Assembly: GCF_002777255.1 (NCBI RefSeq) | Contig: NZ_CP017634.1 | Location: 3,546,903-3,610,902, forward strand | Direction: 5' to 3' | DNA: 64,000 bases | From: Candidatus Formimonas warabiya | Lineage (GTDB): Bacteria; Bacillota; Dehalobacteriia; Dehalobacteriales; Dehalobacteriaceae | Shown here: piece after piece, positions 16,271-24,029 of the stretch | Position numbering within the stretch: the first letter of the stretch is position 1 | Layout of the letters: every line of letters begins with the position of its first letter | Made by a program: the position numbers and the translations under genes | Notes under the pieces: generated by a model | What the model saw: only the letters and a program-made list of their open reading frames with translations | The model's database searches: none | Told to the model about the DNA's origin: nothing

Positions 16271-18145
16271 TCATTTCACCACGATCCCCAGAGCGGTGCG
16301 AAAGGCATCATGGATAGCATCCATCGCATCCCCCGCGACCTTCGCGCTCCCGATCAAATAGACTTCTTGATCCGGATCCTGGGCCTGATGGTACAAATCT
16401 TCGTTGGCCCCGTATCCACAAGCCAGGACATAGGTATAGCGGCCTGGTATTTCCTCAGTTTCCCCATTTTTATTCTTAATGGTAAAGGAGTCGGTGCCCA
16501 GAGAGATAACCAGGGCATCCCGGATGATGCGGATCTCTCCTTTCTGAAAGCGTTCTTCCATAAAACGCCAGCGGGCGATGCCCAGCCGGGCTAAAGGATC
16601 CTCCGGATTGTCGCCGACCATGATTACTTTTTTACCCTTTGCGATCAGGAAATCCACTGTCTCGTATCCTACCAGACCGTCTCCCACTACCACAAAAGAA
16701 TCCCCGTCCGCTTCCCTGATTCCGGACAAAAGGTCTATGGCCCGGTAGAGAGCGGCCCCGTTATTCTCCAAAGCAGGGATGATCTCGCGCCCGCCTACGG
16801 CCAAAAGATAGATGTCGAAGCCCCCTGGCAGTTCGTTGATCTGATGATCAAAGACAAATTTTACCCCCCGTCGCGTCAGCACCTTTTCAAAGTACCGGAG
16901 AAGATTAAGATAGTCTTTTTTCCCAGGTGGGACACTGGCCCAGCGAAATATTCCCCCCAATTCCTTCTCTTTTTCAAATACCGTCACCTGATGTCCTCTT
17001 TGGCTCATCACGTCGGCGGCTTCCAGCCCGGCGACCCCTGCGCCGATGATACAAACCTTTTTGATTGTTTCATCCTTTTTGATCTCTACCAGTTCTTCCT
17101 GTCCCAGCATGGGGTTCTGCAAACAGGTGCAGGGAGATTTTTTCTTTCCCCGCTTGTTCCGGCATCCTTGATTACAGCCGATGCAATGGCGAATCAGGTC
17201 TTGTTCCGGGCAACCGATAGATTTCATCCAGTCCGGTTCCGCCAACAGAGCGCGACCTACGGTAACAAAATCTGCCTTTTCCGTCTCAATAATCTCTTCG
17301 GCCACAGTCCAGTCCACGATCCGTCCTACAATAATCACCGGGATCTGAAGATTCTTTTTGAGCATTTCCCCCATCCAGGCAATATGTCCCTGGGGGATGT
17401 CCGAGGAGGGGCATTCCCATTGCTCACTATCCGGCATCCCTACCGATACGTGAATGGCATCCGCACCGGCGGCTTCCACCAAACGGCATAATTCAATGGT
17501 TTCCGCCATTTGCCGTCCCCCCGGTAACCTTTCCTCGCCGCTGATGCGCAGGATCACCGGGAAATCCTGGCCCGCATAATTCTTGATTTTCTTGATCATT
17601 TCCGTGACTAATCTGGCATGTCCGGCCAAATCACCGCCATACTGATCCGTCCTCTGATTAATCAGGCTGGAAAGGAAAAGAGCGACCTCATGGCCATGGG
17701 CGCCATGAATTTCTACGCCGTCAAAGCCTGCTTTTTTAGCCCGTAAGGCTCCCTGGGCATAAGATTCGATAAGAAATTGGACCTCCTCGGCGGTATGCTC
17801 CAGGGGGTTCTTGGAAAAGCCCACCCGTCCGAACTGAATGCCCGAAGGATGAAGCTGGCAAAAAACACGGCTGTCATAACGGTGCACCATATCTGTTAAA
17901 CGGCGCCATTGGGATATCCGGCTGTCATCGGCAATGGAGGCCCGATTAGGCTTGTTTGTGCCATGCGGGTTGGCCGGAATAATGAAGCCGGCCACTCCGA
18001 CCTGGGCCCGTCTTTCTACAAAGGTATAGAGTTTATCTGTGACATTACCGTCTTGATCGGAAAAATATAAACACATAGAGGGAAAAATAACCCGATTTTT
18101 TAACTGAATGGGTCCAATCATTGCAGGACTGAGCAATTTATACAT
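16271..18145 (-). CDS. Old-yellow-enzyme-type Fe-S flavoprotein (FadH/TMADH family)
   Basis: 624 residues in the architecture of 2,4-dienoyl-CoA reductase and trimethylamine dehydrogenase. An FMN-binding TIM barrel spans about 1-335 (G-F-D-G-V-E-I-H-G-A-H-G-H; Q-Y-G-G-D). A four-cysteine cluster motif follows at about 345-365 (C-I-G-C-N-Q-G-C then C-T-C). Then come an FAD domain with G-A-G-V-A-G-L-E-A and an NAD(P) domain with G-D-G-L-V-G-Y-E. Members reduce C=C bonds of enoates or enoyl-CoAs, or demethylate amines. In this operon a role in reducing an unsaturated carboxylate made by the aconitase-like pair is the simplest inference. The start overlaps the stop of a 44-residue ORF. Confidence 0.85.
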   Translation of the reverse strand: MYKLLSPAMIGPIQLKNRVIFPSMCLYFSDQDGNVTDKLYTFVERRAQVGVAGFIIPANPHGTNKPNRASIADDSRISQWRRLTDMVHRYDSRVFCQLHPSGIQFGRVGFSKNPLEHTAEEVQFLIESYAQGALRAKKAGFDGVEIHGAHGHEVALFLSSLINQRTDQYGGDLAGHARLVTEMIKKIKNYAGQDFPVILRISGEERLPGGRQMAETIELCRLVEAAGADAIHVSVGMPDSEQWECPSSDIPQGHIAWMGEMLKKNLQIPVIIVGRIVDWTVAEEIIETEKADFVTVGRALLAEPDWMKSIGCPEQDLIRHCIGCNQGCRNKRGKKKSPCTCLQNPMLGQEELVEIKKDETIKKVCIIGAGVAGLEAADVMSQRGHQVTVFEKEKELGGIFRWASVPPGKKDYLNLLRYFEKVLTRRGVKFVFDHQINELPGGFDIYLLAVGGREIIPALENNGAALYRAIDLLSGIREADGDSFVVVGDGLVGYETVDFLIAKGKKVIMVGDNPEDPLARLGIARWRFMEERFQKGEIRIIRDALVISLGTDSFTIKNKNGETEEIPGRYTYVLACGYGANEDLYHQAQDPDQEVYLIGSAKVAGDAMDAIHDAFRTALGIVVK

Positions 18146-18272
18146 GTTGTTTACCTCCTGCCCTCAGCTTGTCGTTCTTGACCATGGGCCTGGTTGCCGC
18201 TCCTAATTTTTCACCGGCCTTATTTTCTTTGGCGGTATCTATCCTCATTTCAAACATGGGTACTTCGATCAT
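18138..18272 (-). CDS. 44-residue ORF at the head of the flavoprotein operon
   Basis: ATG 18272 has GGAGG seven bases upstream, as good as any gene here, and the frame runs 44 codons to a TAA that overlaps the flavoprotein start (ATGTATAA arrangement). The peptide starts M-I-E-V-P-M-F-E-M-R and ends G-G-K-Q-H-V; it is charged, hydrophilic and lacks cysteines or membrane segments. The flavoprotein ribosome binding site (GGAGG) lies within its last codons, so it could be a small functional protein or a coupling leader. It lies 180 bases after the -24/-12 promoter. I do not recognise a family. Confidence 0.55.
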   Translation of the reverse strand: MIEVPMFEMRIDTAKENKAGEKLGAATRPMVKNDKLRAGGKQHV

Positions 18273-18451
18273 AGGCCTCCTCCGTCTTTTAGCTAGACTT
18301 CTGTTTATTTTCCTGCTGCATCTCTCGTTAAAGATTTCACAATAATGACCATGAAAAAAGCTTCCTTATGTCCATTTCTTTTTATGGATGGTCCCCATAA
18401 CTGATCTCCCTTCCTCGTAAAATGAGAGCTTAAGCCTTACCATGCCATTTA

Positions 18452-18466
18452 GCAAGTTCTGTGCCA
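18452..18466 (-). promoter_or_regulatory. Sigma-54 (-24/-12) promoter of the flavoprotein/aconitase-like/tct operon
   Basis: Minus strand reads TGGCACAGAACTTGC, a full match to TGGCAC-N5-TTGC. It stands 180 bases before the first start codon of the operon, and a sigma-54 activator gene lies at the other end of the operon. Confidence 0.85.
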
Positions 18467-18558
18467 CTCCCGATAAAAGAGGGATTAAAGCTGAAAACCC
18501 TTGGGCGGCATACGCTGATAGAATTCTTGCATATTGTATATTAAATTCTTTCTCTCCT

Positions 18559-18631
18559 ATTAGGCGATATAGGTGATTTAATAGGCGAATATTAGCTTTA
18601 TTAGGCGTCCTAAATAGCCTAATATTTCGCC
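18559..18631. promoter_or_regulatory. TAGGCG-type repeat cluster, likely activator (enhancer) sites
   Basis: TAGGCG occurs at 18561, 18582 and 18602, a variant TAGGTG at 18570, and the inverted form AGCCTAATATTTCGCC at 18616-18631. GGCGAATATTAG and CTAATATTTCGCC form an inverted pair. The cluster is 95-180 bases upstream of the -24 element, the usual place for sigma-54 activator sites. Confidence 0.6.
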
Positions 18632-18720
18632 CATCTTTCTGCCGGCATATTGCTGCTCAAAATAAAAAAAGACTAAACCCCTGATAAATCAGTAATAGGT
18701 TCAGTCTCAGAATATCAAAT

Positions 18721-18745
18721 TGTCACAGGGACAGGTCCCTTGACA
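18721..18745. repeat. REP-like palindrome, copy B
   Basis: TGTCA and TGACA flank GGGACAGGTCCC; bases 18728-18745 are identical to 7980-7997. It lies 9 bases past the stop of the second flavoprotein gene and may also end its transcript. Confidence 0.7.
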
Positions 18746-18754
18746 TAGTTACAA

Positions 18755-20758
18755 TTAGATGCTGCGCGCTATTTCATAGGCATCCCATATGGCCCACATG
18801 ATGTTTCTTACTTTTCGGGCATCACCAATGAGATAGGTTTCCGGTATTAAATCTTTTATTTTTTCATATAATTGTCTGTCGGGTTGATAGCCGGTTGCCA
18901 GGATCACGGTAGCGGCCGGAATCTCATCTTTCTGAAAAGACCTGTCTATTATTTCAACCCTATTCAGGCTAATTTCTGCCACAGTTGTGCCGGTCATGAT
19001 TTTTACATTGTGCCATTCCAACAAATCATGTAACATTTGCTTATTTGCGTAAGGAACATCCCCTGCCCACATGAGCTCTTCGGTTATTTCCACAATCGTG
19101 ACATTCTTGTTCTGCCGGCGCAGCCATAATGCCACCTCACAACCGACCAGTCCTCCTCCGATCACCACGACAGGATCTCCTACCTTTTCTTGATCCAGTA
19201 AGGCTTCACATGCCGTCAATACATGATCTTGATCGACTCCCTGTATTTGCGGAATTCGGGACGTTGAGCCGGTAGCGACAATGATTACTTCAGGCTTCTT
19301 TGCCTCAATTAATTCTGCACTCACTTCTTCTCCCAAATAAATGGGAATACCTAATTCGTCCAGTTCATTTTTATACCAGTCAATGAGACGTCTTTCATCT
19401 TCCTTAAAGTCAGGAACGGATGCCTCGGTGAGATGTCCTCCTAATTGATTGGTTTTTTCATACATGCTTACCTGATGCCCCCTCAGCGCAGAAACCCTGG
19501 CAGCTTCCAATCCTGCCACACCGCCGCCGATAATGAGAACCTTCTTTTGCTGAAGCGGGGGATGCAAAGCATACTCTACTTCCCGTCCACAGGCCGGGTT
19601 TACGGCACAAGAAAGAGGACGGCACAGGTCTTGCCTGCCCAGGCAGCCGTCATGACAGCCCAGACAGGGTCTTATTTTTTCTATTTGATTAGATCTTACC
19701 TTTACCGGCCAGAAGGGTTCGGCCAGTAAACCTCTGCCCAGCAGTACCATATCGATTTTACCCTCGGATAATGCTTTCTCCGCTAAGGCCGGTATCTCCA
19801 TCCTTCCCGCCATTAATATGGGAATCTTTACTACTTCTTTCAGTCTTTCCACAAAGGGTAAATAACACCCGTGTTTTTGATATCCGGGCGGGTGGGCCCA
19901 ATAAAAACCTTCATAAGTACCGCAGTCAGCGTCCAGTGCATCATATCCTGCCTCTTGAAGAATCTTGGCAGCTTCCAGTCCTTCATCCACATCCCGGCCT
20001 TTTTCGATAAACGTTTCACCCGGAAGACCGCCTTTGTTCCAGTCCTTGATAAAGCTTTTCACACTAAACCGCATGATCACAGGAAATTCCTGCCCTACTA
20101 CACCCTTTATCTGTTGAACGATCTCAGTGGAAAGAGCCAGCCTCCCTCTTAAGTCGCCGCCGTATTTGTCTCCTCTTTTATTAAACATGGCCAGGGCAAA
20201 TTGGTCCAATAGATACCCTTCATGAACGGCATGTATTTCTACGCCGTCAAAACCGGCAAGTTTCGCGATTTTCGCAGCCTCTCCGGATTTTTTTATTAAG
20301 AACTGAATTTCTTCCAGGGATATTTCCCGGCACGTCTCCTGCGGGTTCCAAAAATTCGGTATGGCCGAAGGCGCAATGGGCTTGCAGCTGATCCACGGTT
20401 CGTAACCTACTCTGCCCAGACCCAGGGTGATTTGCAAAAATATTTTTGCTCCATAGGTATGGACTCTTTCCGTCATTTCACCGGCTGTGCAAATAAACCT
20501 GGGCGGGTTCACAGAGGGGTTTTGAACGATCCCCGAGAGAGAGACCTCCACCTCGTTTTCAATTTCCGAATATCCGGTAATGATGAGACCCGCCCCACCT
20601 TTGGCCCGTTCCACATAATAGTCGATGCCCCGCTGAGTAAAACAACCATCTGCCGATACCATCCCAAAGACAGACATAGGCGCCATGCCGATGCGGTTCT
20701 TGATTTCCACATTGCCGATAGAAATCGGTTGAAAGAGACAGGTAGATTTTTTATTCAT
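18755..20758 (-). CDS. Second old-yellow-enzyme-type Fe-S flavoprotein
   Basis: 667 residues, the same three-part architecture as the protein at 16271-18145 but clearly distinct in sequence. FMN barrel about 1-365 with G-F-D-G-V-E-I-H-A-V-H-E-G-Y-L-L-D-Q-F and K-Y-G-G-D. The cluster motif is C-L-G-C-H-D-G-C-L-G-R followed by C-x4-C and N-P-A-C-G. The FAD domain has G-G-G-V-A-G-L-E-A and the NAD domain G-G-G-L-V-G-C-E-V. Family members include dienoyl-CoA reductases, bile-acid enoate reductases and trimethylamine dehydrogenase. It follows the BCCT carrier gene, with two hairpins between, so it may act on an imported betaine or carnitine-derived enoate (inference). A GGGGG ribosome site precedes the ATG. 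Confidence 0.85.
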   Translation of the reverse strand: MNKKSTCLFQPISIGNVEIKNRIGMAPMSVFGMVSADGCFTQRGIDYYVERAKGGAGLIITGYSEIENEVEVSLSGIVQNPSVNPPRFICTAGEMTERVHTYGAKIFLQITLGLGRVGYEPWISCKPIAPSAIPNFWNPQETCREISLEEIQFLIKKSGEAAKIAKLAGFDGVEIHAVHEGYLLDQFALAMFNKRGDKYGGDLRGRLALSTEIVQQIKGVVGQEFPVIMRFSVKSFIKDWNKGGLPGETFIEKGRDVDEGLEAAKILQEAGYDALDADCGTYEGFYWAHPPGYQKHGCYLPFVERLKEVVKIPILMAGRMEIPALAEKALSEGKIDMVLLGRGLLAEPFWPVKVRSNQIEKIRPCLGCHDGCLGRQDLCRPLSCAVNPACGREVEYALHPPLQQKKVLIIGGGVAGLEAARVSALRGHQVSMYEKTNQLGGHLTEASVPDFKEDERRLIDWYKNELDELGIPIYLGEEVSAELIEAKKPEVIIVATGSTSRIPQIQGVDQDHVLTACEALLDQEKVGDPVVVIGGGLVGCEVALWLRRQNKNVTIVEITEELMWAGDVPYANKQMLHDLLEWHNVKIMTGTTVAEISLNRVEIIDRSFQKDEIPAATVILATGYQPDRQLYEKIKDLIPETYLIGDARKVRNIMWAIWDAYEIARSI

Positions 20759-20783
20759 TCATATCCCCCTATTTTCTAATTTT

Positions 20784-20842
20784 GTCCTCCCATAAATACT
20801 CTTTCACAATAAAGATACTGATGGAAAGATTTATGGGAGGAC
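20784..20842 (-). promoter_or_regulatory. 14-bp perfect inverted repeat in the leader of the second flavoprotein gene
   Basis: GTCCTCCCATAAAT (20784-20797) and ATTTATGGGAGGAC (20829-20842) pair fully around a 31-base loop. The structure ends 25 bases before the start codon and could control translation or RNA stability. Confidence 0.55.
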
Positions 20843-20846
20843 ATAT

Positions 20847-20871
20847 CCTTACCCTCCTGTCGAGGGTAAGG
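20847..20871 (-). terminator. 10-bp hairpin after the BCCT carrier gene
   Basis: CCTTACCCTC (20847-20856) pairs perfectly with GAGGGTAAGG (20862-20871) around five bases. No T-run follows, so it may be an intercistronic stabilising hairpin rather than a full terminator. Confidence 0.5.
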
Positions 20872-20913
20872 ACCACCTTCCTAAAGACATTATATGATCA
20901 TAGGCCTTTCAGC

Positions 20914-22536
20914 TCAAATATTTTGGGATTGGGATATTTCAGAACCGAGACTGTCCCGCTGATAATCGGCACTGCTCTCATCCATATACTTGTCCGTGGT
21001 TAAATAGGGGTCATAGCCAAAATCTTCCCGCAGCCACTTAACTGTAGAAATCGCCAGTATCACCAGCAGAGGGAGCACCGGCACAGCAGTTAATACGGAG
21101 GACAACTGAACAACGTCCATGCCACCCACTAATAGCAGCGCGGTAGAGGCAAAAAAGAGCATCGCGGCCCAAAATAACCGGATCCACTTGGGCGGTTCTA
21201 CCCCGTCCCGGATTTCATGACAGGTCATATTGGCCAGGGTAAAGGAAGCCGCATCCGTACCAGTGGCCGTTGAAATCACCATTACCGCAATAAAGAAGGG
21301 AATGACCAGCCATTTTAAGGGCAGGGAATTCAAGAAGAAGGATACGACGGCCGGTCCCCCTTGGTCCTGCAAAACTTGCGCCACCTGGGAGCCGTGATTC
21401 AATATGGCGTCTACCTGATAACCGCCAAATATCAGGTAAAAGAGCATGCATGCCAGCGTAGAGGAAAAGATCATATTTAAAATAAGTGCCCTGATTGTGC
21501 GGCCTTTGGAAATTCTGGCCGCAAAAAGGCCTACGTACATGGCCCAGGCCAGCCACCAGGCCCAGTAAAAAACGGTCCAGTCTTGGGGAAAGCCTGATTT
21601 TGTGACAGGATCGGTATAAAAGCTCATGCGCACAAAATCATGCAGCAGCACGCCAAAATTATCACAAAACAAAGAAAGCATGAAGACAGTTGGACCGACA
21701 AGCAACACAAAGGCAAGTAAAATAAAAGTCAAATACATATTAAAATCCGCCAACCGGGCAATACCGCCCTTTAAACCGTTATAACAGCTCCAGCCATAGA
21801 CGAGCGCCATCACAAAGCAAATCAGCACTTTAAAGCCTGTGGTTTCCGGAATGCCAAAGAAGTCTGCGGAAACCTTTGATATCATCGGTACAATAAAGCC
21901 AAGAGCAGTAGCCATCCCGCCCACCAAACCGATGACAACAACGGCATCAATGAGTTTTCCTACCCAGCCGTCTACCACGCTGCCCAGAATCCCCCGGCAG
22001 GCATAGCTGGGATAAAGATAAGGCCGTCTCCGGACATAATACATATAGGCGAAAGCAACAGCCGCCACAGCAAATGTAGCCCAAGCGCTGAAACCCCAGT
22101 GAAAAATTCCGTAGGCTAAGGCATATTGGGCTGATTGAGGGGAAAAAGGTTCCAGCCAAAAGGGAGGATATTGTAAATAGTAAATGGGTTCATTTAAGGA
22201 CCAGTAGACGAGACCTCCCCCGGTGCCACCGCAAAACATCATGGCCACCCAGGTAAAAACAGAAAAGTCCGGTTTATCCTCAGGTCTTCCTAATTTCACT
22301 TTGCCATACCGTCCCAAAGCCAGCCAGGCTAAAAATACCAGACATCCAAAAACCACGAATTCCCACATCCAGTCCGTACTATGCGTGATAACACTCATGG
22401 ATTTATTGACCAGATTCTGCGCCCCTTCTTGAAACACGACCATTGGCCCATAGAATATCAAACAGGCAAGTGCGGACCAGACAAATACGGTCTTATTCAC
22501 TCTGGCATATACCGGTTTTGGTTTACCATTATCCAT
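20914..22536 (-). CDS. BCCT family betaine/carnitine/choline transporter
   Basis: 540 residues with twelve predicted membrane segments. Family marks: M-F-C-G-G-T-G-G-G-L-V-Y-W-S-L-N-E-P in TM3 and F-Y-W-A-W-W-L-A-W-A-M-Y-V-G-L-F-A-A-R-I-S-K-G-R-T in the TM8 region, the aromatic box of quaternary-amine carriers. The glycine stretch differs from the G-M-G-I-G form of Na-coupled BetP, so it may be an exchanger like CaiT; this is not certain. It imports a quaternary amine such as glycine betaine, carnitine or choline. The promoter is of the -24/-12 type (22676-22690), and methylamine methyltransferase genes lie directly upstream, so it probably feeds demethylation. Confidence 0.92.
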   Translation of the reverse strand: MDNGKPKPVYARVNKTVFVWSALACLIFYGPMVVFQEGAQNLVNKSMSVITHSTDWMWEFVVFGCLVFLAWLALGRYGKVKLGRPEDKPDFSVFTWVAMMFCGGTGGGLVYWSLNEPIYYLQYPPFWLEPFSPQSAQYALAYGIFHWGFSAWATFAVAAVAFAYMYYVRRRPYLYPSYACRGILGSVVDGWVGKLIDAVVVIGLVGGMATALGFIVPMISKVSADFFGIPETTGFKVLICFVMALVYGWSCYNGLKGGIARLADFNMYLTFILLAFVLLVGPTVFMLSLFCDNFGVLLHDFVRMSFYTDPVTKSGFPQDWTVFYWAWWLAWAMYVGLFAARISKGRTIRALILNMIFSSTLACMLFYLIFGGYQVDAILNHGSQVAQVLQDQGGPAVVSFFLNSLPLKWLVIPFFIAVMVISTATGTDAASFTLANMTCHEIRDGVEPPKWIRLFWAAMLFFASTALLLVGGMDVVQLSSVLTAVPVLPLLVILAISTVKWLREDFGYDPYLTTDKYMDESSADYQRDSLGSEISQSQNI

Positions 22537-22836
22537 TGTTACTCCTCCTTTATTTTTCTCTCTGTCTATCTGGTGGCAAGCTGTGCATAGCTGTTTGATC
22601 CGGCGACGATTTTAGGACAAATAGGCACCTCCTTTTTCCCGTATTACCAAACCTAAAACAATCTTGATTTTGCTTGCCATAAACGTGCCATTCAGAAATC
22701 GCCCCTTACTATCCCCTGCCTTCGGTCAAAAGCATTACCCGGTCTAAACCATTTCCTTTATCAAGATACTATTTCATTTATTTTTTTGCATTTTCTTTTA
22801 TTGTACGAAACGGGTAATTGAAGCAGTTTTAGACAC
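22537..22836. other. Regulatory intergenic region upstream of the BCCT gene
   Basis: 300 bases with the -24/-12 promoter at 22676-22690. Further upstream an ATTACCCG (22734-22741) and its inverse CGGGTAAT (22811-22818) are possible activator half-sites. The rest is AT-rich without a coding frame. Confidence 0.55.
22676..22690 (-). promoter_or_regulatory. Sigma-54 promoter of the BCCT transporter gene
   Basis: Minus strand TGGCACGTTTATGGC: perfect -24 box, the invariant GC at -12, one mismatch in the -12 box (TGGC for TTGC). It is 140 bases before the start codon. Confidence 0.7.
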
Positions 22837-23193
22837 TTAGCTGGACAATCTTTCTAACAATTCTTTCATTTTCCAATCACAGAACCGGCTCCTGTCTCTG
22901 CGCATTATTTTTAATGTCATCATGACCCGGATCAGTTCACCATCATTATCGGACAGCGGCATTCCCGTTGCCAGAACAATCATCCCTTTCCTTAGTTTCA
23001 GGATCCTCGCTACTTTTCTTTCCCACCGGACCGTATTCAGGCAGATTTCGGCTAAAATCACATAATTTTTACCCAAATCTGTGATATATTTTCCTGTTAC
23101 ATCAGCTTCTTTCACGTCGAATATGGTTTCAGCCTGGGAATCGAAATATAAAATAAAACCTTTTCGATCGGTAACAATAATCGCTTTTCCCAT
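22837..23193 (-). CDS. Orphan PAS-domain protein
   Basis: 118 residues from ATG 23193 (AAGGAG ten bases upstream); the frame extends to 23295 without a site. Residues 1-90 form one PAS fold, beginning G-K-A-I-I-V-T-D-R-K-G-F-I-L-Y-F-D and containing the I-F-D-V-K-E-A-D-V-T-G-K segment. No output domain follows; the C-terminus is a short basic helix. It resembles the N-terminal sensor part of the sigma-54 activators in this window, so it could be a separate sensor subunit, an anti-activator or the remnant of a lost activator. It lies between the corrinoid-protein gene and the BCCT gene in the same direction. Confidence 0.65.
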   Translation of the reverse strand: MGKAIIVTDRKGFILYFDSQAETIFDVKEADVTGKYITDLGKNYVILAEICLNTVRWERKVARILKLRKGMIVLATGMPLSDNDGELIRVMMTLKIMRRDRSRFCDWKMKELLERLSS

Positions 23194-23303
23194 GCCATCT
23201 ATTCTCCTTCCATCATTGCCGGATCCCATATCGAGGAATCGAAACCAATTCCGCCCAGGGTTATCAGGTAAACGGCTTCTGTTCTGGGCTGCCAAAGGGC
23301 AGA

Positions 23304-23333
23304 GGGAAGAGCGTCCTTTCGGGCCCTCTTCCC
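23304..23333 (-). terminator. Hairpin downstream of the mtbB/corrinoid-protein pair
   Basis: GGGAAGAG (23304-23311) pairs with CTCTTCCC (23326-23333), 13 bases after the corrinoid-protein stop codon; no T-run, so the strength is uncertain. Confidence 0.35.
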
Positions 23334-23346
23334 GGGATCATCCTGT

Positions 23347-23991
23347 TTATTCATTTAACAATGCTAAGGCTTTGTTTACGGCATCAGCCGCATCTTCTCC
23401 ATAGGCATCTGCGCCAATTCTGTCTGCCCAGCGCTGCGTAGCAGGAGCACCGCCTACCATCGTCTTAAATTGATTGCGCAGCCCTAATCTCTTCAGTTCC
23501 TCTTCCAGCTTTTTTTGTTCCACCAGCGTGGTTGTGAGTAGGGCACTAGTACCGATTAAATCGGCATCTACTTCTACAGCCTTTTCGATAATTCTGCTTA
23601 CCGGAACATCCCGTCCCAGGTCGATGACTTCAATCCCCTGGGTTTTAATCAAAGATATCACAATACCTTTGCCAATGTCATGAACATCTCCCTCCACAGT
23701 AGCAAAAATCATTTTGCCTTTTTTATGGGCCTCCTTGCCTTCTATCGCCCCTTCAAAGGCTCCGGTTACAGATTTCATGACATCTGCAGACAGCATCAAT
23801 TCAGGGAGAAACACCTCTCCCCGGCCGAAAAGATCTCCCACTTGCCGGATTCCCGCGCTAAATCCATTGGTAAGAATGTCCACGGGATCCAAACCTTCGG
23901 ACAATACTTGTTGGGCGACCCGGACCGCCCGCTCCTGGTCATATTTAAGGATTGTATCAATCGCTTCCTGAATGAGTGCTTCACGACTCAC
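23347..23991 (-). CDS. Methylamine corrinoid protein (MtbC/MttC type)
   Basis: 214 residues. A helical cap (1-90, with G-D-L-F-G-R-G-E-V-F-L-P-E-L-M) is followed by the B12-binding Rossmann domain with D-V-H-D-I-G-K-G, where His is the lower cobalt ligand, then S-A-L-L-T-T-T and G-G-A-P. It accepts a methyl group from the paired methyltransferase and passes it on. The start is GTG 23991 with GGGGGAAGGA upstream. It follows the pyrrolysine-containing mtbB by 38 bases, so it is most likely the dimethylamine corrinoid protein. Confidence 0.9.
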   Translation of the reverse strand: MSREALIQEAIDTILKYDQERAVRVAQQVLSEGLDPVDILTNGFSAGIRQVGDLFGRGEVFLPELMLSADVMKSVTGAFEGAIEGKEAHKKGKMIFATVEGDVHDIGKGIVISLIKTQGIEVIDLGRDVPVSRIIEKAVEVDADLIGTSALLTTTLVEQKKLEEELKRLGLRNQFKTMVGGAPATQRWADRIGADAYGEDAADAVNKALALLNE

Positions 23992-24029
23992 TGTTCCTTC
24001 CCCCTCGTTTCACATTTTTTTTTGATTTT

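Larger units (their letters stand above)
18273..18754. other. Regulatory intergenic region
   Basis: Some 480 bases without a gene. It holds the -24/-12 promoter (18452-18466), an enhancer-like repeat cluster (18559-18631) and a REP-like palindrome (18721-18745). No other coding frame with a ribosome binding site was seen. Confidence 0.7.

Noticed and set aside
22837..23295. Longer 152-residue version of the PAS protein
   Set aside because: The first 34 codons have no ribosome binding site, and an AAGGAG-preceded ATG lies at 23193 just before the PAS fold.
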